DNA of 64,000 nucleotides, from assembly GCF_019649055.1 (NCBI RefSeq), contig NW_026570241.1, forward strand, positions 248,001 through 312,000, read 5' to 3'. The DNA is from Paramacrobiotus metropolitanus (lineage: Eukaryota > Tardigrada > Eutardigrada > Parachela > Macrobiotidae). Shown here one piece after another: positions 36,892-47,771 of this stretch. Position 1 is the first letter of the stretch. Each line of letters begins with the position of its first letter. The notes beneath the pieces were generated by a model that saw only the letters and a program-made list of their open reading frames with translations, made no database searches and had not been told where the DNA came from. Made by a program: the position numbers and the translations under genes.

Positions 36892-37620
36892 TTACGGCTT
36901 TCCGTCCCCGTACTCCTTCGTTCCGACCGACATGATACCCAGCATTTTAATCGTGGTCGAGCGCAGTTCATTCACTAATCGCGACATCTCAGCGAACTTC
37001 CTCTCAAACACCTGCACCGTCGTGCGTAGACGGAGAATCTCCCGGTCGGATTCTTCTTTGGAGCGGAATTCCTCCGCTGCTTCGGTGCCGGCAGCATAGG
37101 TCTCCTTACGCACCGACGGGTATGGACTGTTTCGGGTGGAACCCGCGCGAGCGACTTTGGAAGAACGCGGTTGAGGCATACTCATCTTCCGTTTGTTGGG
37201 GGTCTTCCCTTCACCGCCCGCATGGCCGTTGGGCTCTTTGCTGTCCTCATAACCACCGTTCGTGTCGTCGCCGTTCATCGTGTCCGAGTTTGGTTCAGGC
37301 TTCGCGAAGACCTCAGCGTCGTTCTCGTGGTTCCAGCTGAATCGTGTCGGAATGGCGTCTTTAGTGAGACGCAGACGGAACCCCGTGGAGATGGCCAGAC
37401 GTTCAATGCAGTTTTCCTCGAAGTGCAGGGAACAGACGCAGGTGGTGCCCGCGATGCTGAAGTACGGACCTGGGTCGCGTCGGATGTTATGGATCCACAC
37501 GGGACGACGGGAGTCGCTCTCCGGTGGAAACTGAAAGTATCCAATGGCCTGGCCTCTGGTATCGAATTTGTCGCGACTGGCACGGTTGTTGCAAGCAGGG
37601 ACACAGCAGAATTTGCCCAT
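36892..37620 (-). CDS. THAP domain DNA-binding protein
   Basis: A single-exon protein of 242 aa. The N-terminus MGKFCCVPACNN starts a THAP zinc finger with the C2CH pattern: C-x4-C near the start, the W of RPVWIHNIRRD, then C-x2-H in CVCSLHFEENC, and the closing DAIPTRF (the AVPTIF box of the family). The finger covers about residues 4-95. A polar, probably disordered linker with a basic patch (NKRKMSMPQPRSSK) follows, then a coiled coil in the last 60 residues (EILRLRTTVQVFERKFAEM) that would let it dimerise, as in other THAP proteins. THAP proteins bind DNA sequence-specifically; many derive from P-element transposases. I chose the ATG at 37620 because the family begins at this residue, although the frame is open 21 codons further upstream. 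Confidence 0.9.
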   Translation of the reverse strand: MGKFCCVPACNNRASRDKFDTRGQAIGYFQFPPESDSRRPVWIHNIRRDPGPYFSIAGTTCVCSLHFEENCIERLAISTGFRLRLTKDAIPTRFSWNHENDAEVFAKPEPNSDTMNGDDTNGGYEDSKEPNGHAGGEGKTPNKRKMSMPQPRSSKVARAGSTRNSPYPSVRKETYAAGTEAAEEFRSKEESDREILRLRTTVQVFERKFAEMSRLVNELRSTTIKMLGIMSVGTKEYGDGKP

Positions 37621-38372
37621 ATTTATCAGAACGATGTGCTGGCAGTGCTGCTCGAGTACCGTAGCGTCAATCTGTAGACCCAAAGAAGCACTTATTTACG
37701 GCTTCAGCATTCTGGATTCGATAGTTCTATTTATGTTCCTACATGTAATGCAGACTGCTTTTAATCTACCCAAGAAGTTGAGTAGAACTTCAGTACAGTC
37801 TAGTGCACGTTGTTTACCTTTCAAATTTCAAAAATTTTCCAAGGTTCTTGGGATAGAATGGATACTTGTGCAGTATCCAAACCAAGCAGTAAGCTCTGCT
37901 AGACGAGTCCTAGCAGCTAGTGCTATCGTATTGTCTACGATTCAATCAAGCCAAGATGAAGCATATCGCAGCACCAGCACTTTAGTTAAGTAGTTAATGC
38001 AACAAGAAGTCTTGTAGCATGCCGTTTCTGACGAGAAACTCAGAAGAGTGATTACTGATATCAGTGGCACTGTGGAACCGATTCTTCAGACTCGTTGTAC
38101 TCAAGTTATGAGCTATGGCTAGGAGACGAATGGCATTCGTAGTACTCGTAGTCACTACCCGGGCGGTCGCCGTTCAAAGCAAAGGGGAATCGAATTTTGC
38201 TTCTCAAACGATTCTAAAGTGAACCAGTCTCGCTAATTTCGAATCCGTCGTTAGAAAAAATATTTGCATGTGCCGTCGCAAGTTTTGTACTGCAGTGGTT
38301 TTAAAATAGTTTTCGAATTGATAAAAACTTGCACCGTGCGATGGCTACCAATGCTAACAGTCATACAAATAA
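37621..38372. other. Intergenic between THAP gene and transposon
   Basis: A plus-strand open frame overlaps the THAP gene and runs to 37993 but is its shadow at first and has no motif afterwards. No other gene is seen. Confidence 0.4.
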
Positions 38373-38374
38373 TA

Positions 38375-39293
38375 CAAAGGACGCTCCAAAAGTAAGTTTC
38401 CCTATTTTGTATCTCGCAGACCAAAGGTCTTTAGCTCCTTTTATCCATACAGATATAAATGCCCTTCACTAAGGAACCGAAGAAAAAAATAACTCGGTTT
38501 AAGTACAATCAAAGAGAAAAAAATTAGGGAAAAAAAAAGCCAAAAATCATTGACCACTTTTCGCTCGTGTGCCACGGATTTTGCCGGGACCGTTTTAGCA
38601 ATTTTTCTCAAACATCCTCTTAAGTTTTTGTAACGTACTAAGCGTCCACAGGTTAAGTATTCTTCTCTCTTCTAATCTCCATTAATAAACAAAAAAACTT
38701 AATCATACTGTTTTTCTGGGAAAACAGAAACTATCGATGACTAGGAGCAAAACCCACAAAGCTGTCCTAATTCCAGGCGGTGAAAAAGTTAAATTTCATG
38801 AAAAAAAATTATTGTCCTCGCGGTAACTTAAAGTCCATTGGTATCTTAGATGCGCATAACTGCGCATAAACTGTTCTTTTCATTGATGCAAAGAATCTTG
38901 AATTCATAGGAAGGAGAAGGCTGAATAAGACAAAATTTGGTGTCACGAGTAAAAAAATTTTTACTCAAACTCTTGAGCTTTCCAAGATGATCTACGACTA
39001 GAGAAATATTAAGCATAATTTTTGCTATTAACACTTTTAATTCACCGCCGAAAGCTTGATTAGGGCGCAAGTGATGCAAGAACGAATCAGGTTTTAAAAA
39101 GTCCGTGGACAAACTGAAAAAACGGTACGAGCCATTTTATTTCTCCTATCTCCTGTTTTTCATCAAACCGTTTGCTTCTTATTTTCCTAGTTAGTTAACA
39201 TAATTGCTTATTTAACAAAAAATATATCAGTTGTATATTACTTCAGATGGCAGGGAGGCAAAACAGCGAAACTTACTTTTGGAGCGTCCTTTG
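38375..39293. mobile_element. Non-autonomous TIR transposon with TA target-site duplication
   Basis: Ends are 25-base perfect terminal inverted repeats beginning CAAAGGACGCTCC at 38375 and mirrored up to 39293; weaker matching continues inward. Each end is flanked by TA (38373-38374 and 39294-39295), the target duplication of Tc1/mariner elements. The 919-base element has no frame resembling a DDE/D transposase; the best minus-strand frame (38846-39112) has no catalytic motif. I read it as a deleted or MITE-type mariner-like element. Confidence 0.8.
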
Positions 39294-39295
39294 TA

Positions 39296-39671
39296 TGAAG
39301 TTATGGGGTATGTGAGCGGTACACCGGAGCAAAGGTGGTTTGCTTTCGGTAAATGCCGGTAATGTGGAGCTTACTTATACTTAACAGAATGATGCTATCG
39401 CCTATCGGCACAATACTAGAAATAGAAACTTTCTAAGAGTGGTAGATCTAGAAAGCAATACCGTAATTAGCTCGGTGAATACGTTTACTAGCACAACAAG
39501 CTGATTCGATCACGAACCAAATTTTGGTTTACTTGAAGCATCCTGTATTATGACGAAACATTTGACTATGCTTGAGAGCGTTTCAGGAAGAGTTTGTATC
39601 TGGTACCAGAGTATCCGTAATAAACTTCCACTTGTGGCTTGTAGCCCATACACAGTATTCGGTAGAGCAGG
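39296..39671. other. Intergenic before the 39.8-kb peptide gene
   Basis: Short stretch with no gene seen. Confidence 0.4.
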
Positions 39672-39679
39672 CATAAAAG
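39672..39679 (+). promoter_or_regulatory. TATA-like box of the 39.8-kb peptide gene
   Basis: CATAAAAG, 127 bases before the start codon; position and form resemble the TATA box of the 35.3-kb peptide gene. Confidence 0.45.
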
Positions 39680-39805
39680 GGAAAGGAACCATGATGTCTG
39701 CATTATCTTGCTTTCAGCATTCGAAATAAAAGTATTTTGTATCTACAACGGCAACCGCCTAAACTGTTAAACCGGCTCCTCAAAAAGAACTGTAGATCAG
39801 CCGCA

Positions 39806-40197
39806 ATGGAACGACAAGTTTTAATCATCGTGGCATTGTTGTCCATTTTCTTCCTGGCAGCGGTATTTACTTCTGCAGATGCTCGTGGGATTGGTAAGAA
39901 TACACAGCAACGGTGCAACATAAAGATTCTTTGCGTTTATCTATACCTCAACAAAATTATTTACGTTTTCTCTAGAAATTACAATTTAATTATTTTTACG
40001 AGCGAATATAAAGCCGACCTACTCTAATTAATTGAGCGAGGGCTATTTACAGCTACCTGTCTGTTTCTACTGTAGATCTTGGGTGTACCGTGCGTTGCAC
40101 GAGCTGGTGGACTTGCACGGTCAAGAACATCGGCAAACCGGAAAAGTGTGGCAGTCAGCCAACTGGATGTAACTGCAACGAATTTGCGTTTGGATAA
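39806..40197 (+). CDS. Small secreted cysteine-rich peptide (6 Cys, defensin-like spacing)
   Basis: Two exons, 39806-39893 and 40076-40197, joined in phase 1 (ATT G|gtaaga ... tactgtag|AT CTT), 69 aa. A clear signal peptide covers residues 1-26 (VLIIVALLSIFFLAAVFTSADA). The mature part of about 40 residues has six cysteines spaced C-x3-C-x5-C-x10-C-x7-C-x1-C. Six cysteines with a final C-x-C recall defensin-type CS-alpha-beta peptides, but the first spacings do not match that family strictly, so I give no name. Host defence is one possible role. The gene structure (signal exon, phase-1 intron, mature exon, TATA-like box) equals that of the 35.3-kb gene, although the cysteine patterns differ. 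Confidence 0.8.
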
Positions 40198-41075
40198 GAA
40201 TGGAGAACGAAGGTCATCGAAAAATGGGGATTTCGCGACAACGCGAGCAGCAAAACATCGCTCGTACTCTGCATATGGTAATATGTATGTTAATATGCAC
40301 GCCTTTGAAATCATCCGAAAACAAAATTTGTGTATAGAAAGTCAATAATTTTGCAACAGCAGTTGCTAGTCGGTAGTGGTCAAAATGTTGAGAATCCAAG
40401 AAGGATGCAAAAGCTTGTACTTATGTGCTTATACGATAAAAACCTCAAATTACGACTAAATCTCAGTCGAAAAACAGTGCGCTGCGCCAGCCATCTCATT
40501 GTCGTATACAGTTTATAAATAGTTCGATGTTTCCGCATACAAGAATCTACTTACGAGTACGACTTACGAGTACTCTGTACATTCTGTGAACCAAAAGTTA
40601 GTTAAGTTTGAACTTATTTTTTTACTGGACCCCAATGAAATGTTTATTACTACTGGCTATTCACTATTCAGGTTACTCATTTTTTTATTAACATTTATTA
40701 TTTTTTATTCTTGGATAACTACTGTCATCAATTAATGGCATGTCTTCCCGCCATCAAATTTTGGTCTGCCGTTCTAACAGCAAGTTAAACCGTGATACCG
40801 TAATTATCGAATTTGCACCTCCCCCCATAATAATGTCCCTCTCCGTAACAAGCCCCCCTCCTGTAACCCGTGTGAAAAATAGCGCCTCCCCCCCAATTTA
40901 CCGCCCACGGGGCGTTATTAAATGTTAAGCGCCACAAAATGATAGATACGTAATTATTATTGCCATAACTGCATTATTTACAATATAATTTGAACAACTA
41001 TGCTCAAAAGCGCTGCTCTTGCGCCCGAATGTACACGTGACGAAAAATATGGCAGTAATTTTAATAAGCTGGACA
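40198..41075. other. Intergenic, AT-rich
   Basis: Nothing gene-like. A short C-rich patch (40815-40920) lacks a coding frame. Confidence 0.4.
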
Positions 41076-43444
41076 TCATACGCATCGAAGCATGACTACT
41101 GGTGCAAGCACCATGGATGTGGTCAGTTTCAATGCTAAGCCGCTGTTGACACGAATCGGGCCCCGAGTAGAGGTTTGATCGGAAGAATCAATCTCCCTTA
41201 ATGCCCACGCTAGACCTTCGGCCATCTTGAATGCCGTCCGATTGTCTGAAATAACGGAGGATATCGCGTCCTTGCTTGTCACATTAGCAGTGGTTTCCCC
41301 AGTCGTCTGCCTGAAGCTCATCGACGTTGTGGAAGTTTCTGAAAATTGAAGATCGTTCTGCCGGTGCACTTTCGAAGCTCCGTGGCACAATGATGATAAT
41401 TATTGCGTAATTTATTATGATTGGGCAGTGGCCTACAATGCTTCACGGTGCTTTTGCATGAATTGAAGGGGTTGTTTTTTTTCTTTTTCTAAACTTTTTA
41501 TACCGATTCACCGCCAAACATGTTCCTAATTCTAAAAACGGTGTAAAGACAATTAGTATAATACGAATATTTTATAAATAATTATACACAGTGAACTATG
41601 AACGTAAATTCGTAATAATATAGTATTCTTTATTGTTTTTGTGCCGTATAAGGTACTCACGATTTTACGCACCATCTTTTATCGCTGGCTCAAAGGTATC
41701 CAGGATTTCGCTCGTGCGCGCTGTAGACGTAGAACGCCACAATGCAGGCTCGGAGAGGCTAGTAATTAATATTTCGGCTGACAGTAGACTGCCTGTTATA
41801 ATATTTTTCTTTTACCAATAGCTCATCATGCTCACAATTATGACAGGAGTGCGTATTTACTTGTTAGAAGCATGATCTGCACGGTGTATCGTTAAAATTT
41901 CGCGGGACTACAAAAATAAACATTCTGATGCCGATTATTCGGCAGAATGGACCGCTGATGGTCCGCCAATATTTTATTAACTACCTCGGTAATAAATAAT
42001 GATAATAACATTCTTTATTGTGCTGTGTACCGTACGCACCATTTTTTATCGCTTGCTCGGGAGTATCCAGCTTGTTGCTCATAGGCGCTGTGGACAGAGA
42101 ATGCAACGATCCAGTTGGTAACTTTGAATTTCCCGCATGTGATAAGAGATTACCTGTAACAATAGTTCTTATTTTATTAATAGCTCACCATAATTACTGT
42201 AGAATTCTAATGACAAGACTGCTCAGATATTTATTCACTAGTGAAAACGAATTAGGTAGTAAAGTAAGTAAGCAAGTAAAGCGTACGTTACGGTACGTAC
42301 CATTTTGTCTGTGCAAAGAATCTAGACGTAATTCTGTTTGCATTGTTTGTGCCTGGACTAATAAATAGCTTTTTTTTCCGAGTAACTGAATAGTTGCTTA
42401 AAAAAGGTATCACTGCGGTTAAAAGAATACTGCAGATATATTATACAAAAGTTAACCTTAAACGATTACGGCAGATATGATTATTATTACCTTCGCCTAC
42501 AATTACGTTATGCGGTGGCCATATCCACAGTTTACACTTGCTTTTTCCTGTCCCTTTTGTCTCATCCACATAACATTCTTCGAATTCCACACAAATATAC
42601 AGACCAGAATCAATGGGGCGCGCGGGATTCAAAACAAGGGTTCCATTTTGCAAGACGTCTGCCGTAAGTGGGCCGATGCTAAGAAGAGTGCTGTTAGCTA
42701 TCCAGTAATATACAGGTTTCTCTTGCAAAGGAATCTCGGCGCCGCTTTGCAAAATTTTTGTGTCCGCAAAAAACCTTCCAAATGTGTACGTAGAAGCCTT
42801 GCTGCCTTTATAGGACAGAGATCTGGTATTCCCAGGTGTTCTATCTGTTGACGACCCACATGGAAGCAGCAGCATTTCGTTTTGCTGGGCATGAGTTGTG
42901 GATGCACCATCGGCCTTTATTTCTATAATGTCAAATCACGTCATAATTCACCTATGATTCTGTTATACATAGATCACTTATTGAATTTGTCAGATTAGCT
43001 AACCGGTAAGAGCATTAATTAATAATATAAGGACGTTAATAAAATAAAATTTTTATAGCTTTATTAACTTTAAAAACCGTGCACGTAGGGATTTGATATT
43101 GAAGCCGATGCGCGCTATGATTTTTGCGCTATGAGAAAATGCGTATACGTACACATAAATGATTATACAGCAGCGTTTCCGGTCGAAAAGCAAATTCAAA
43201 ACATTTAAAACCAAAAAAGACCTCGTGTACGTGGCATATCTGCATGCACGTACGATTACTGTACGTGCTCCTCACTTTTCACCGCTTGTTTCGCAACGCA
43301 GGTCAGGCCATTTCCAGGATCGCGGGAATTTGTCGTAATCGGTTGTAAGCACTTGAATTCTCCTTCCTCCCATGGAATGTGGGGTACATATATTGCAGTT
43401 GCCAGCAGCCAAAGTATTACGAACCCAAAACACAGTGCAGGCAT
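41076..43444 (-). CDS. Ig-domain protein with duplicated stalk exons and probable GPI anchor
   Basis: I assembled four firm minus-strand exons: 42914-42491, 42153-42040, 41792-41673 and 41338-41076; all junctions after the first are phase 1. The first holds one immunoglobulin-like domain: Cys in MLLLPCGSS, a YYWI strand, and the closing DSGLYICVEF. Two stalk exons (114 and 120 nt) are similar to each other, both ending LDTPEQAIKN- or LDTFEPAIKD-like, and are Ser/Thr-rich. The last exon is Thr/Ser-rich and ends in a small-residue site and a hydrophobic tail (LKLTTSMVLAPVVML), as expected for a GPI signal. The signal peptide may come from 43444-43388 (MPALCFGFVILWLLATA), which ends at a gtaccc donor in the right phase; this link is tentative. 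With it the protein is 325 aa. Likely an extracellular surface protein; partner unknown. Confidence 0.65.
43256..43444 (-). CDS. Alternative reading: small secreted 62-aa protein
   Basis: The signal-peptide-like start at 43444 stays open to a stop at 43256, giving a 62-aa protein with residues 1-24 as signal peptide and two cysteines after it (KCLQPITT and LTCVAK). The frame is also open upstream to 43708. Either this is a separate small secreted protein, or only its first 57 bases are used as signal exon of the Ig gene. I cannot decide from the sequence. Confidence 0.35.
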   Translation of the reverse strand: MPALCFGFVILWLLATAIYVPHIPWEEGEFKCLQPITTNSRDPGNGLTCVAKQAVKSEEHVQ

Positions 43445-43798
43445 AAATTTAAGAGACACCGATGTAACAAAAAGCATTGTAAGAGGTGCTTCGGTTTCCT
43501 GGTGCAATCTTAAAATGGAACCGTAAGTGTACACTATATATAAGGCATATGTCGATCCTGAATTCCCAGGCACGGGAATGCTGCGAATGCGTTCACTATA
43601 GTTACCACTTCGTTCCACCCTCAGGCAACGATAGAACGGCATTTTACCAGTTGGCATTTTGCCACAGTTGCATGCGCATGCCAGTTGGCAAGAAACCTTA
43701 GTAATCAACTGAGATGCTGCTTGTAGTACTCTCTCGTAGGTTTGTTTTAGTGAAAACGTAAAAATAAGTTAGTGCGTATTGCTTAAACAGAGGAACTA

Positions 43799-43936
43799 AT
43801 GAAGAGGCTACCAACTATTTTGTTTTGTTTGGTGTTATATACTTTCTCAGTCTTTAGCGCTCTGATTAATGCGTCAAAGTACAGATACTGGAGGCGAAAC
43901 ACTGCATTTCTAATATGCTGGTGCGTTCGCGCATAA
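43799..43936 (+). CDS. Possible short secreted peptide, 45 aa
   Basis: ATG at 43799 opens a good signal peptide (LPTILFCLVLYTFSVFSALINA) followed by about 20 residues rich in Arg, Trp and Cys (YRYWRRN...CWCVRA). A donor-like TG|gtgcgt at 43921 means it could also be only the first exon of a longer gene. The neighbourhood of other small secreted peptides supports it; the shortness argues against certainty. Confidence 0.4.
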   Translation: MKRLPTILFCLVLYTFSVFSALINASKYRYWRRNTAFLICWCVRA

Positions 43937-44286
43937 AACCATAATTTCCCCTCTTATTTTCTTTGCATATTAAATGTAATAAGTAAGAACTAGTCTGTAG
44001 AAACTATCCGTATACGACAGTGCTCTGCGCTCGGATGACTTAAAAAGGATGACTATTTATCGACGTAATCGTTAAGGGAAGTGACCCGGTACATGGTACA
44101 AAATTCGTTTACATACACATAAACTTTCGCTTTCGCGAACTCCCGAACATTTTTTGCATTGTTTTATGTGCAGCGCCAAATGATTTGTATAAAGAATATA
44201 CACTGGCTTGAAAACCGTTTATGCGCGCAAAATCAGTTTGACTGTCAGTCAGTTACGGTTGTCAGAAAATTCCGAAAGTTTAAATT

Positions 44287-44505
44287 TTAAACACATTCCG
44301 GTGTAACTTTATCGTCCTTTGCACATAAACGCATATACGTATGAGGATCGTTCTTACACCGAACCACGGTCTCAACTCGATCCACCTTAAAATAATCCGC
44401 ACAAAAACATAAGCTTTTCTGCATCGTAATGAAGTAACTGAGTAGAATGCTACAGAAAATAAGCAAGTAGTTAGATGGATGTTTACTTAATTGAGCGCAG
44501 GTCAT
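44287..44505 (-). CDS. Possible small secreted cysteine-containing peptide, 72 aa
   Basis: Single open frame with a hydrophobic N-terminal part (NYLLIFCSILLSYFITM) that may serve as signal peptide, then a mature part of about 38 residues with five cysteines (CFC, VRCKN, RLCAK, PEC). It ends one residue after its last cysteine, typical of small disulfide peptides. No domain match known to me; no clear TATA box. Confidence 0.5.
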   Translation of the reverse strand: MTCAQLSKHPSNYLLIFCSILLSYFITMQKSLCFCADYFKVDRVETVVRCKNDPHTYMRLCAKDDKVTPECV

Positions 44506-46003
44506 TTAAAGATACAGTCATTACAATTCCTGTTAAATTTATTACTCTAGGTCTGTAACTTGTAGTTGGCTACGCCCTAAGTACTCCGTTTCACGTGAAT
44601 AATCTTATGATTGGGTAATATCGTGTATACCTCTGGCTCTGGGCACGAAATACAGCGAAATAATCTTTATCTGCAAATAATCTATATACTGCAAATAATC
44701 TTTATCTCCAAATAATCTATATACTGCGATATATAGTAATACATGATAGTGTTTTTAATTACATTTAAGTATTTTTATTAAGCATCTCTATATACGTATG
44801 TAACCGAGGCGAAACCCACGCGCTTACGCTTAATCTGGCAATACCGGCTAAAATCTCTGCATCGTTTTTCCAACAAAAGGGTCCCAAGGTGAGTTATGTG
44901 CTTCTGGAGCGATGGTGCTGCGCCATGTTCATGTGCCAAGGCAAGTGAATGCGAATATATAATAACTGCTCATTTAATTTATTTGTGAATGGGTAAATAA
45001 GTCTTAATTCCATAAAACAATAAAGGCGGAATGATTTTCGCTTTCAGAGAGAAGTATTGTTTTTGTTGCACCACTTTCGGCTCCATGTGAAGCAGCAGCA
45101 ACTCGTGCAAAACGTCGTTTAGTTGCTTTCCATAAATGCGGATACGCTTCAACACTGCTGAAAACCGGTACAGTCAACGTAAGCACATCGAGACCTGGCG
45201 CATAACTTTAAATCACCTCAACAGCAACAATTACTAGTTGGATCCTTACCCGTATCTTAAATGCGCTGTTTTGTGCTTTCGTAATCAGCAAGTGTCATGC
45301 AGCGGTTTCTGCAATCATGGACCTTGCTGCAACACTGTGCAGGTGCCAGCAGATAAATTTCATTTAAGTTTTTTTCCCATTTAACACTATAGGTAATGCA
45401 GTTAATGCTATAGGTAATGGCTGAAGAGAACTTTAAGGCCCACAATGAGCCAAAATTAGAAGTCAGTTGCACTATGTCTGTGAGTACGGTACGTATCTGT
45501 AAAGGGCAACGTCTTCGGCCTTGATCGAACTCTGCTTATTGTGAGCCTTAAGTGACGATCCTTCTTGTTCTTGTATTTTTTAACACATATGTCTAACGTT
45601 TCCATTTAGAAATATTATTTTCTAACAAATGACTTTCTCTGAACAGTAATGCACGTGATCTGAAATGTCGACATACAGTATGATCTGAATTGTTGCAACA
45701 CTAGGATGCCGCTGACAATGCATCTAATGCTGCCAGTCAGCGGCAACAGAGCTACACAGTGGTGCTTGGTCAACATTAGTCACCAGCGTCCACTTCCCCA
45801 CTTGCAGATAATTGTCCAAATTGATGGTAAATACGTATGTCACAATTCATACGATTCGGTTTATTTGGCAGGCCAGTTCAACAAATAATAGTCAGCTCTC
45901 GTCTGCACTGCTCAGAATGATTTAAAACGCATGTATCCTCAGATTTCGTACAATGCTCTGTTAAAAGCAAATTAGTGCAACCAGTTACGGCATATGAGGC
46001 AGC
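44506..46003. other. Intergenic with possible lone peptide exon
   Basis: 44655-44727 is a two-copy tandem repeat of about 34 bases (AATAATCTTTATCTGC type). On the minus strand, after an acceptor ctgcacag near 45333, a short frame to 45257 carries CCSKVHDCRNRC, which could be the last exon of another Cys-rich peptide, but I found no matching first exon. Confidence 0.35.
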
Positions 46004-46270
46004 TTACAGGGCAGTGCTATTCGTAACATTTCTCCCAGGGACATCCGCCGCCCGACCATGGAAACAGATCCAGTGATTTCCCCCATCCCGACAATACACA
46101 TTCTGCAGTTTACGATCCCAAGCACAGTGACAATGCCCATTCAGTTCTCCTCCGCATTGACAGTTGCATCCATTCCACGGATAATGCTTCGCACACATCG
46201 CATCCACTCCGGATGATGTCCATACCGATAAAAAGAGCAGCACGGCAAATGTGACCACCGCTTGCGCCAT
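46004..46270 (-). CDS. Small secreted cysteine-rich peptide (8 Cys)
   Basis: Single exon, 88 aa, start at 46270. Residues 1-24 are a strong signal peptide (VVTFAVLLFLSVWTSSGVDA). The mature part has eight cysteines spaced C-x8-C-x1-C-x1-C-x7-C-x1-C-x10-C-x8-C, many His, Gly and Asn residues, and ends with an N-glycosylation-type site (RNVTNSTAL). I do not recognise the family. A TATAAATA lies at 46454-46447. The cysteine pattern differs from the peptides at 35.3 and 39.8 kb, so these are not simple copies of each other. Confidence 0.75.
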   Translation of the reverse strand: MAQAVVTFAVLLFLSVWTSSGVDAMCAKHYPWNGCNCQCGGELNGHCHCAWDRKLQNVYCRDGGNHWICFHGRAADVPGRNVTNSTAL

Positions 46271-46446
46271 TTTGCAGTTTTCTGTAGAAACAACGAGTAC
46301 AATAGAAGAGAGTGTAGGACTACTCAATAACCTTACCCAGACAATATTTTAATCGATAATTAAGGCAAACAAATCAGAGGTAAAATTAAGGAAGAAGGAA
46401 TTTTAATTGCTGTAGAAGTATACTAAATTTCAAACTGGGCCATCTT

Positions 46447-46454
46447 TATTTATA
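46447..46454 (-). promoter_or_regulatory. TATA box upstream of the 46.0-kb peptide gene
   Basis: TATAAATA on the minus strand, about 177 bases before the start codon. Confidence 0.4.
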
Positions 46455-47771
46455 TCCATCCGCTCTGATACTGCAGACTGCAGATTCATGGTCAACGACG
46501 CTGAGCGCCTCGGCACATCTACGTAAATTCTTTATTCTGTCGTAGACGGGATATGCTGACGCACAATAATTGTTTGGTTTAGTAAGGACGCTTTAAAAGC
46601 TAAAACTGTGAAATCCACAACAATATGTCGTAGACGCTGTCGTTTTTCGTTTTGTGCGGTGAACGGACAACGGTTTACTTGATAGAGTAACATGGCACAC
46701 CCATTTACGGGCTACTACAGAACAATATTGCTCCCTAAAATGCTGGTTTTGCAGGCTATTACTCTTGTTTATGTTACGTACGTATAATGCACGTCTGCCG
46801 GAAGTAGAGGTTCGAAATTTCGTATGTCAGTAATTCAAATGACCAGCACTACGAGTAGGTAGAATGTGTCGTCATGCTGCAAGTACTGTGCTTACTACAT
46901 CGTTCTACTTTGTAGCACCTCTCGCGTACGTTTGTACAAAGCGATACAGGAAATTATGCACTATAATAACGCGCTACGCCAAGCTGTTTTACGCGCATGC
47001 ATTGGGCAAAGACTGTTGCAGGCCAAATTCTATAAATATAATTCTATTTTTGCGGAAAATATTTTTGCTGATTCTTCATAGATTTCTTCAAAAATGGAGG
47101 CAGTAAATTGTAGTAACATAAATGTAGTGTAGACTGTGTAGTGGCTATTCACCTAACCGTTAAGCGCAAATTAGGCGCTATCTGTACCTTTACGTGTTAA
47201 ATTTCCGGATGCCTTGTACGCCACGGCTTAGCAGGTGAATTGCGAATGCAGTTTATCGTGTGAGTGGAGAAATGAATTTTGGTTGGATTAATGTATCGAT
47301 AAGCAGAAGCAACCTTGCCAGAAGTATTGAAAAAGAGCTTTGTGGTTTGTTGGTACCATGTTGCATAGCAGGGATGCTGGTTATGTCAGAGAAGGAGCGA
47401 CATAACTCTATGCGACCGCGCTCTATACAGTCCATATACATATTTTTAGTCGGCAATATTTACACCCTATGTAACGATGTACATGTATGCATACATTGTA
47501 CAGCATGCAGTCATTCGGTGTAGTTATATCACTATTCAGGCAGAAGAAGGTTATTTTTAGTTTCTGCACAACCGCAGAATGGCTTGTCTGCATCGCAATT
47601 CAAAAAAGCGAACCAACATACGGTACTAAGCGTTCCTGTTTACTGCACTGAAGTACTAGCAGATCCAGAATCACTACAGAACTTGTTAATGTACGCAAAG
47701 ACTTCTGTGTTTTATAGTGCTAAAAACCTCTGGTTTATGATAAATTATATGTATATTCCATAAATTCTAAC
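46455..47771. other. Intergenic, no supported gene
   Basis: Overlapping open frames around 46860-47106 and 47253-47523 have no motifs and look like chance. Confidence 0.4.

Noticed and set aside
37171-37677. 168-codon plus-strand open frame
   Set aside because: Shadow of the THAP gene, whose zinc finger pattern is clear on the minus strand.
38846-39112. Transposase in the TIR element
   Set aside because: The 88-codon frame shows no DDE/D or helix-turn-helix features.
41633-42368. Two similar plus-strand frames (YAPSFIAGSK and YAPFFIACSG)
   Set aside because: Their likeness comes from the duplicated stalk exons of the Ig gene on the opposite strand.
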